DNA from: JAAXVQ01 sp964604705
GTDB lineage: Bacteria; Oederibacteriota; JAAXVQ01
DNA: 64,000 nt
Assembly (NCBI GenBank): GCA_964604705.1
Contig: CAZSAP010000016.1
Coordinates: forward strand, 8,076 to 72,075
Direction of reading: 5' to 3'
Below, piece after piece: positions 25,247 through 31,862 of this stretch. The stretch's first letter is position 1; each line of letters opens with the position of its first letter. A program made the position numbers and the translations under genes. Below the pieces are notes generated by a model, which worked only from the letters and a program-made list of their open reading frames with translations, did not search any database and had not been told where the DNA came from.

Positions 25247-26380
25247 ATGAACTTCCTAAACATGAAAAAAACCGCCAGACTTAAAAAATGGCTTTGGATA
25301 GCAGTTCTGACTAACGTAGGGCTGGTTATTTCCTGTGCCAGCGTTGATCCTCGGAAGACCGATATCAAACTTAAAGAAACCCTCCCGGCCATGAAGGTGA
25401 CTTCTTACACACAGGCTTTAAGTGATTTGGGGATGATGACGGAAATCTACGGCGCCCCTCCTTTAAAGATACAGTGTAACCCAGTGGGGGACAACACGGG
25501 AACTTCGGCATCGACCGGTGGTGAAATCCCGCGCGACATTACCGAAATGATGAAAAGCTCCCTGAATGCCATTGGCGGTCGGGTCATTTTTATTCCTTAC
25601 GATCCTGCGTTTATCCAAAACAACGTTGCCACGGGGTACTCTACGTTTAGTAACAAAACCGTGCCCGATGTGCTCTTGTCCGGTGGGATCACCGAATTTG
25701 ACCGCGGGTTGGAAACTCGAAGTTCAGGTACAGACGGAAGCTTGTCAGGAGAAATAAAAAACGGCTTGCCCGTGGATTTTCCGGGAAGAGATATGGAACT
25801 CCGCTACAGCAATTCGCAAAAAAGCGGCCTGGCCCGAATAACGCTCGATTTTAATCTTTTGGACTATGTGACCATGACCGGTATTTCCAAAATGAATATC
25901 ACCAATTCGATGGAAGTGTTTAAGGGCAGCTCGGACAAAGAGGTCGGTGTGAGCATGTTTGGGCAGTCCTTTGGTGTGAAGGGGTCTGTGAAGAAGGTTC
26001 AAGGAAGGCACGCCGCTGTACGTCTGTTGGTGGAGCTTTCCATGATCCAGTTGGTGGGCAAGCACTTGCGCCTGCCGTATTGGCGTCTGCTTGGAGAGGG
26101 TGCCAAGCCGGACAAGTATGTACTCGATCAAATAGCCGAGTACTACCGCTGCCTGACGGATAAAGAGACCATTGCCAATGTTCAGGAGTGGTTGTACTTG
26201 TATGGCCACAGTGTCGAGGTTACGGCCAAGATGGACGCAGCCACGAAGAAAGCCCTGACCGCCATGAACAAGCCGATTGACATGCAACGGATCAATTTTG
26301 ATACGTTCTTGGACATTTATTTAAATATTCCGATTTCAACCGAAGTTAAACGCCGGCGGGACGCTGAGAACTGGAAGTGA
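25247..26380 (+). CDS. CsgG/HfaB-like outer-membrane lipoprotein with peptidoglycan-binding-like tail
   Basis: 377 residues from ATG 25247 (AAGAGGAG upstream; in-frame GTG 25232 less likely). The lipobox LVISC puts the lipidated Cys at residue 30. The middle follows the CsgG plan: PPLKIQCNPVGDNTG, then DITEMMKSSLNAIGGRVIFIPYDP, then VPDVLLSGGITEFD, then ARITLDFNLLDYVTMTG, then AAVRLLVELSMIQLVGK. CsgG forms the ungated pore that exports curli subunits. The last 80 residues (ETIANVQEWLYLYGHSVEVTAKMDAATKK is the centre; about residues 298-326) resemble a peptidoglycan-binding domain, a feature not in E. coli CsgG. It sits directly after the fibre genes, which supports export of those proteins through it. 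Confidence 0.7.
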   Translation: MNFLNMKKTARLKKWLWIAVLTNVGLVISCASVDPRKTDIKLKETLPAMKVTSYTQALSDLGMMTEIYGAPPLKIQCNPVGDNTGTSASTGGEIPRDITEMMKSSLNAIGGRVIFIPYDPAFIQNNVATGYSTFSNKTVPDVLLSGGITEFDRGLETRSSGTDGSLSGEIKNGLPVDFPGRDMELRYSNSQKSGLARITLDFNLLDYVTMTGISKMNITNSMEVFKGSSDKEVGVSMFGQSFGVKGSVKKVQGRHAAVRLLVELSMIQLVGKHLRLPYWRLLGEGAKPDKYVLDQIAEYYRCLTDKETIANVQEWLYLYGHSVEVTAKMDAATKKALTAMNKPIDMQRINFDTFLDIYLNIPISTEVKRRRDAENWK

Positions 26381-26435
26381 GGTTACGGTAGGGAAGAAGA
26401 GCACTATTCATTTGTTTAAGGGGGATATATCGGTG

Positions 26436-27707
26436 ATGAAGAAAAGCTTAGTGATGGCGGTTGTGATGGCAGCTTTGATCCCAGTAGGTCAAGGGTATGC
26501 CAAAAGCACCAGTACCAGTACCGGGATTTTGCTCACCAACCACACCAGTGTACGTGCAGGAGCCATGGGGGATGCACATACGGCCGTAGCCAGTGACGAG
26601 TCTGGAGCTGAAGGCTGGAACCCGGCCAATTTGCTGGGCATTCCTGATCCGCAAATTACAGCACTTTACTACAGTGGTTTGGTGGATGACAAGTACGGTG
26701 CTTTGAACTACGCCATGCCGCTGGATAAGAACTTGGCGTGCGGCGCCAATCTCGTGTTTTATGACGGCGGAACGTTTGAGCTTAACTCGGCAACCGACGA
26801 TACCTCCAGCAGTGTCTCAGCGCAGCGTGATTACCTGGCCACAGTTACCGGTGCGTACAACCTGAATGTTTTAACGGGCTTGGCCATCGGTGCCAACATC
26901 AAATTTTTAAGTTCCACCCTGCTTAACGAGTACAAAGCATTTGCTATTGCTGCAGACTTGGGCGCATCCATGGAAGTGATCAAAGATTTGCGCGTAGGCC
27001 TGGCCGTGAAAAACTTGGGAACGCCCTTAAAGTATTTTGAAAGCTCAGACCCGCTTCCGTCCTCAGCGCTCGTGGGCATGGGGTATGCGATTCCCTTGGC
27101 ACCGTCGTTTACGGCCTTGGTGGCCGCAGATGCTCAGTACGATTTGGAAAGCACTGTGCGGGGAAACGTAGGTGCAGAGGTAAAGATGTTTGACATGGTC
27201 TCCGTGCGTGGAGGATACAAGGCCGGATACGATTTGGGAACCTTCACCCTAGGCTTGGGTTTCCAAATGGCCGATGTGGCCTTGGACTATGCGTTTACAC
27301 CGTCCACGGCTTTGAATTCCATGCACCGCGTGAGTTTGAAGTATACCTTTGTCACACCCAAACCTGAAGTGGATGAAGAAAGCAACACGATCAACGCCGT
27401 GGCCGAAGAGCCGTATCGTCCGGATGTTTCCGATGTTGTGCCCAAAGGACCGGTGGAACGCGTGGGTGCGGATCTTCTGGAAATCCAGCGCATGGGCGGG
27501 CGTGTGTCGAAAGTTATCCTCAACGTGGGTAGCAACGATCAGATCCGGGTTGGCTACCAAGGCTCGATTGTGGATCCCGAGGGGCGTCCGTTGGCAGGCA
27601 TTATCGTTCGTCAGGTAGATCCCAAGTTGTGCTTGGCTGAAGTTATAGGTCTGGGCAAGGACTTCAATGAATCTGCCAAGGCGGTTATCGAACGCCCGAT
27701 AAGATAA
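26436..27707 (+). CDS. PorV/PorQ-like outer-membrane barrel with extra C-terminal domain
   Basis: 423 residues from ATG 26436. Signal peptide about 1-22. The start of the mature chain has SVRAGAMGDAHTAVASDESGAEGWNPANL, the PorV/PorQ signature (residues about 37-65). Later NLGTPLKYFESSDPLPSSALVG matches the paralogue at 13,431. The barrel ends near residue 305; then comes a linker and a compact beta domain (ILNVGSNDQIRVGYQGSIVDP, AGIIVRQVDP; about residues 360-410) like the C-terminal SH3-type domain of FlgT. That domain would face the periplasm. As the last gene before the operon terminator it probably helps export or anchor the fibre proteins. Confidence 0.7.
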   Translation: MKKSLVMAVVMAALIPVGQGYAKSTSTSTGILLTNHTSVRAGAMGDAHTAVASDESGAEGWNPANLLGIPDPQITALYYSGLVDDKYGALNYAMPLDKNLACGANLVFYDGGTFELNSATDDTSSSVSAQRDYLATVTGAYNLNVLTGLAIGANIKFLSSTLLNEYKAFAIAADLGASMEVIKDLRVGLAVKNLGTPLKYFESSDPLPSSALVGMGYAIPLAPSFTALVAADAQYDLESTVRGNVGAEVKMFDMVSVRGGYKAGYDLGTFTLGLGFQMADVALDYAFTPSTALNSMHRVSLKYTFVTPKPEVDEESNTINAVAEEPYRPDVSDVVPKGPVERVGADLLEIQRMGGRVSKVILNVGSNDQIRVGYQGSIVDPEGRPLAGIIVRQVDPKLCLAEVIGLGKDFNESAKAVIERPIR

Positions 27708-27727
27708 ACTTAGCCCGATGACTTCTG

Positions 27728-27768
27728 ACAGGCCTTTTTACACCACGTAAAAAGGCCTGTTTTGTTTT
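27728..27768 (+). terminator. Intrinsic terminator of the fibre operon
   Basis: A perfect 14-bp stem (27728-27741 with 27747-27760), loop ACCAC, then TTTGTTTT. Confidence 0.9.
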
Positions 27769-27772
27769 AGGG

Positions 27773-27836
27773 CAACTCCCCCCAAACCCCTCTTTGCCAA
27801 AGAGGGGGGGACGGTCGGGTGTACAGACCGGCGGGG
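27773..27836 (+). repeat. GC-rich intergenic repeat, copy 1
   Basis: CAACTCCCCCCAA, then a hairpin CCCCTCTTTG/CAAAGAGGGG, then ACGGTCGGGTGTACAGACCG. It matches 30,520-30,594 almost base for base in the core. The right outer arm present in copy 2 is missing here. Confidence 0.8.
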
Positions 27837-27839
27837 TAT

Positions 27840-27863
27840 GTAGGGGCAGATTGCATTCACCCC
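27840..27863. repeat. GTAGGGGC-type palindromic repeat, copy 1
   Basis: GTAGGGGC, AGATTGCATT, then CACCCC: a short dyad related to those at 27,878 and 31,795. Such palindromes are scattered through many candidate-phylum genomes. Confidence 0.65.
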
Positions 27864-27877
27864 AGCGAATAGGTTGT

Positions 27878-27902
27878 GTAGGGGCAAGCAGTGCTTGCCC
27901 AC
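27878..27902. repeat. GTAGGGGC-type palindromic repeat, copy 2
   Basis: GTAGGGGCAAGCA pairs with TGCTTGCCCAC, giving a near-perfect dyad that ends 16 bases before the next start codon. It could form an mRNA hairpin close to the ribosome site. Confidence 0.65.
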
Positions 27903-27918
27903 AGAAAGGATTTCAAAC

Positions 27919-30507
27919 ATGAAGATTATACAAAATGTATTCCTGTGGGCAGTAGGTGTTTGCTTTTTATCCACTGTCGCCCTTGCTGATTCTGTGACGT
28001 ACACGACCGTTGCAGATTTTCAGAAAGCGGATGTAAAAAACGGGATCCTTACTTTTACAGATGATGGGGAAATTACGCAAAATACAGTACTGGATCCAGT
28101 TTCTGTGACCATAACAAGCACGTCTTTGCCTAAGGGGTTGTTCGGGCATGCGTCATGCAGCTTTGCTGACACGTTAGTGGTTGCTGGTGGTTTTGATGCT
28201 TCAAATTACAGTGCATCGGTGTACTTGAACACAGTAGTGAACAACGATTTAGGTTCATGGACTCTTGGTCCGGATCTACCTGTAGGTACACGTGATCATC
28301 AATTGGTAAAAATTGGTAAATATATTTACTGTTTTGGGGGACGTACAAGCACCGGAGTGAGTGACAAGGTCTATAAGAGTGAAATTGATTTTTCTGGGAA
28401 CACACTAGAACCGTGGCGTAGCGCCGGCAATTTGCCAACAGCCTTGGAGCGGTTTGCACTCGTGACATACCGAAGTAAGGTATATGTCTTGGGAGGGCTC
28501 AATGGCACTGCTACCAACAAAGTTTATTCGGCTGAGCTTGATCCAGCAGGAAACCTAATGCCATGGCAGGAGGTTTCAGCACTACCAGGTGCTGCCTATG
28601 ATTTGGCGGCTGTAGTACACGGGAAAAAGCTTATTACCGTTGGTGGGAACAACGGAGGCTCTGATATAACCAATATATATATGGCGGATATCAACGCAGA
28701 TGGAACTTTAGGAAGCTGGATGACGATGGGGATGTATACTAAACCAATATCTCGTCACACGTTGTGCAGTACAAGTGTAGGATTATTGGTCTCTGGAGGT
28801 TCTTCCTCAGGGGTTATTCAATCAGAAACTAATTCTTGTCAAATTGGAGAGACATATATTCTTAGCGGATGGACAGCGCTTAATCTTGCTGTTCCAAGCA
28901 TGCAACACACGGCAACTGTTATAGGTATGCAGATGTTTATTTTAGGAGGAAAGTATAATGCTTCGCCTTATACTCGAGTAGTTAGAGTTCCTCTAAGTGA
29001 TTGTTTAGGTTGGAGAGTAACCTTCAGTACGTATCCGGATAGTGTAGTGAGATCTGCAGCAACAAGTAATGTATATGATTTTGCGTACGTAGGTGGCGGT
29101 GCGGATTCAACTCTCGCCGGAACTCAAAATTTAAACTGTGTACGATTTATGTCGGACGGAAGTACTAGTACGTGGAATCTTTCCGGAATACTTCCATATC
29201 CTGCGGCGGGTCATGCAATGACGAGTTACCAAAATCGCATCTATGTGGCGGGCGGAAATACACATTCTGCTTGTGGAAACACTACAGCAGTATTTTTTTC
29301 TGACCTAATCAGCACAAATGGTCTTGTCACAGGGTGGACTAGAACCACATCGTTACCATTAGCAATGGGCTATTTTTATTTTAAGACAATTACGCATAAT
29401 GGTAATTTTTATGTTTTTAATGGAACCAGTGTTTTACATACCACTATTAATGCCGGTGGAAGTTTGGGAACTATGTGGACAAATGATACTTCGTTAACTA
29501 ATACCATCTCACCAAATACAATCCCAATCGTAATTAATAATCGAATGTATGTTTTTTATGATACCACTGGAGTTAGCGGACTTTATGTAGGTGAAATTGC
29601 ACCTAATGGTAGTATTAGTCACTGGAGGGAAACACTAGCACTGCCAGTAAGAATAACCAATGCTGGACTTGTACAAAGAGATGGGAATCTGCTAATTAAC
29701 GGATATCGAAGTGGCGGACAATTTGCATATTTAGGAATAATTAATTCTAGCTCAGGTGAAGTGCAACAATGGCAGAGTAAGGAATCGCTTCTTCCTATAA
29801 TCACAGGTGGAAATACATTTATAAGTACTTGGTATGAAAATTTTTGCTATATCATTGGTCCTGGATATCCTCAAAGCTATTTGCCCACAAAATATAAGAT
29901 GACAATCGAATTTTCTCCAATCAATTGGCTAGAGTTAAAAAACACTCAAGATATACTGTGGACACATTCATTTTTAGGATTTGATATCGAATGTCGATAC
30001 CGTATCTTTTCAGAAGGACAATGGGGTGCATGGAATACAATCAGTGGGTTGAGCACCGCACAACCCATTAATCAACAACTTCAATATGTGCAAATTGGCG
30101 CTGATATTTCTAAATCCCTTAGAACTGGGACTTTTCAAAGTGTGTCATTAAATTATTCAAATCTTCCTCCTACACCTACCACCACTCCTATAGTTGTAGA
30201 CAAATGGGCTCTTGGAGATAATCAATTAAAAGCAATTAATAGCCGTATTTACCCGCTCCGCGGCGAGTCGACAGAGATCCGTTGGCAGCAAAAAGAAGAC
30301 AATAAAGTTTTCATAAAAGTCTACAGCATGACCGGTGAGCTCATGAAAACCCTGGTGGACGGTGTGGAGTATCCTGGCAAGCAGTTAAACAAGGTCTACT
30401 GGAACGGCGTCAACAACAGCGGTAGCTGCGTGGGCAGTGGTATTTATATCGTACACATCCAAGCAGGTACCTTTAAGTCCTATGTAAAAGTGGCGGTTAT
30501 TAAGTAG
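27919..30507 (+). CDS. Exported kelch-repeat protein with C-terminal FlgD-like sorting domain
   Basis: 862 residues from ATG 27919 (AAAGGA upstream). Signal peptide about 1-23 (STVALA). Residues about 65-690 contain kelch-type blades with GG pairs followed by aromatic-rich strands (LVVAGGFD, IYCFGGRT, VYVLGGLNG, LITVGGNNG, MFILGGKYN, IYVAGGNTH), suggesting one or two beta-propellers. After a Pro/Thr linker (PPTPTTTP) the last 90 residues are a FlgD-Ig/T9SS-like domain (KVYSMTGELMKTL, YWNGVNNSG, GIYIVHIQAG). The centre of the gene is strongly A+T-rich while the last 270 bases match the G+C-richer neighbours. Probably a surface protein that binds carbohydrate or another protein. Confidence 0.75.
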   Translation: MKIIQNVFLWAVGVCFLSTVALADSVTYTTVADFQKADVKNGILTFTDDGEITQNTVLDPVSVTITSTSLPKGLFGHASCSFADTLVVAGGFDASNYSASVYLNTVVNNDLGSWTLGPDLPVGTRDHQLVKIGKYIYCFGGRTSTGVSDKVYKSEIDFSGNTLEPWRSAGNLPTALERFALVTYRSKVYVLGGLNGTATNKVYSAELDPAGNLMPWQEVSALPGAAYDLAAVVHGKKLITVGGNNGGSDITNIYMADINADGTLGSWMTMGMYTKPISRHTLCSTSVGLLVSGGSSSGVIQSETNSCQIGETYILSGWTALNLAVPSMQHTATVIGMQMFILGGKYNASPYTRVVRVPLSDCLGWRVTFSTYPDSVVRSAATSNVYDFAYVGGGADSTLAGTQNLNCVRFMSDGSTSTWNLSGILPYPAAGHAMTSYQNRIYVAGGNTHSACGNTTAVFFSDLISTNGLVTGWTRTTSLPLAMGYFYFKTITHNGNFYVFNGTSVLHTTINAGGSLGTMWTNDTSLTNTISPNTIPIVINNRMYVFYDTTGVSGLYVGEIAPNGSISHWRETLALPVRITNAGLVQRDGNLLINGYRSGGQFAYLGIINSSSGEVQQWQSKESLLPIITGGNTFISTWYENFCYIIGPGYPQSYLPTKYKMTIEFSPINWLELKNTQDILWTHSFLGFDIECRYRIFSEGQWGAWNTISGLSTAQPINQQLQYVQIGADISKSLRTGTFQSVSLNYSNLPPTPTTTPIVVDKWALGDNQLKAINSRIYPLRGESTEIRWQQKEDNKVFIKVYSMTGELMKTLVDGVEYPGKQLNKVYWNGVNNSGSCVGSGIYIVHIQAGTFKSYVKVAVIK

Positions 30508-30519
30508 GAAAAGATAAGA

Positions 30520-30594
30520 CCCAACTCCCCCCAACCCCCTCTTTGCCAAAGAGGGGGGGACGGTCGGGTGTACAGACCGGCGGGGGAGTTGGGT
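30520..30594. repeat. GC-rich intergenic repeat, copy 2
   Basis: CCCAACTCCCC at the left pairs with GGGGAGTTGGG at the right. Inside are the CCCCCTCTTTG/CAAAGAGGGGG hairpin and the CGGTC/GACCG hairpin with loop GGGTGTACA. Copy 1 lies in direct orientation on the other side of the kelch gene. It fills most of the 183-base gap and could end transcription. Confidence 0.8.
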
Positions 30595-30690
30595 TCCCCG
30601 CAAGTCAAAGAAGTTTCCTTCCTTGCCCGCATGAAAAATCTGGGATATAATTAAAACAATGAACTATTTTGCCAGCCTATGAGGTGGGTT

Positions 30691-31743
30691 ATGAAACGTC
30701 TTGTTTGGTCACTATTTTTTCTTTTAATCTTAGCCCAATCTGCATTCGCAGCCGCGGTAGGCGAATTGATTGTAAACGGTGATTTTTCGGCACCCACACC
30801 AATTGCAGGTGGAATCCCAGGCTGGGTCACTTCAACATCTCCGACTGGAGTAAATCCTGTTGCCCCAAGAGTTAATACATCTTTTGGAAATCCTATGCCG
30901 AGCCTTATTCAAGGTAATTTGACTCCAACCTATATTGGAAGCTTTGTCCAGTCTTGGACACAACAGAGTATTCAGGTGCCACAAAATGCTTTGGCGAGTA
31001 CACTTACATTTCACTACAGATGGCTTTTTGATCCAGCGGAAGTTCAACGTTCTTTTGATTGGGTAGAAGCTCAAATCCAAGGTGTTGTCGTTTACCATGG
31101 GGAACCTCCGATCGGGGGTTTTGATAATGTGATAACACCCACCCCCATGCCTTGGACAACCGCGTCTCAAGCGGTACCGTTGGATACCTACGCGGGACAA
31201 ACCATAAATATTTCCTTTATGACCAATACCAACAACTCGACGCTAAATTATGTTAATGCCTTTGAAATTGATAATGTTTCGTTGCCGTGTGTTACAGCGA
31301 CGAAAACCGTGACCCCGACATATACACGCACGTACACGATCACTCCTACCTCAACGATTACACCCACACGAACGGTCACACCTACCATCACCAAGACCTA
31401 CACCATCACCCCCACGATAACCAAAACCCTGACCCTCACACCGTGGACGGTTCCGGCCAACGATGTGGTGGTGTATCCCAATCCAGCCACTGGAAACATC
31501 ATGAACTTTATGTACTCGCCCCAAGTCGCGGCGACCATTAAGATCGATGTGTTCAACTTGGCGGGCATGAAAGTGGCTCACTTGGAAGACAACAACAAGC
31601 CGGCGGTGGAAAACCAAGTGACCACCTGGAACATCACCAACATTGCGCCGGGCATCTATTTATACAAGGTCACCTTTGAAGGCACCGACGGAACGCTGAC
31701 CAGTACCAAGATGAAGAAATTTGTGATTTCGAAACAAAAATAA
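30691..31743 (+). CDS. Exported protein with N-terminal jelly-roll-like domain, TPT linker and VYPNP sorting domain
   Basis: 350 residues from ATG 30691 (GAGG six bases upstream; in-frame ATG 30679 possible). Signal peptide about 1-23. Residues 27-200 begin ELIVNGDFSAPTP and contain IPGWVTS, a pattern typical of DUF642/carbohydrate-binding jelly-rolls that start with 'NGDFE..G..GW'. Residues 203-250 are a Thr-Pro linker (TPTYTRTYTITPT and repeats). The C-terminal domain starts at VYPNP (residue about 261) and ends GIYLYKVTFEG...KKFVISKQK, as in type IX secretion-like sorting domains. As in the kelch gene, the 5' half is A+T-rich and the linker plus sorting domain is not. Confidence 0.75.
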   Translation: MKRLVWSLFFLLILAQSAFAAAVGELIVNGDFSAPTPIAGGIPGWVTSTSPTGVNPVAPRVNTSFGNPMPSLIQGNLTPTYIGSFVQSWTQQSIQVPQNALASTLTFHYRWLFDPAEVQRSFDWVEAQIQGVVVYHGEPPIGGFDNVITPTPMPWTTASQAVPLDTYAGQTINISFMTNTNNSTLNYVNAFEIDNVSLPCVTATKTVTPTYTRTYTITPTSTITPTRTVTPTITKTYTITPTITKTLTLTPWTVPANDVVVYPNPATGNIMNFMYSPQVAATIKIDVFNLAGMKVAHLEDNNKPAVENQVTTWNITNIAPGIYLYKVTFEGTDGTLTSTKMKKFVISKQK

Positions 31744-31794
31744 GTCTCTGGGTGCGGCCGGCGGTCGCACACGCGCTTTAACAAAACAGATCAA

Positions 31795-31817
31795 GTAGGG
31801 GCGAATTGCATTCGCCC
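31795..31817. repeat. GTAGGGGC-type palindromic repeat, copy 3
   Basis: GTAGGGGCGAAT and ATTCGCCC form a dyad around TGC. It is related to the two copies upstream of the kelch gene and lies 45 bases before the next start codon. Confidence 0.7.
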
Positions 31818-31862
31818 TTTGAAAAAGAATAACGCAATGATCCCTTAAAGGATGCATCCATA

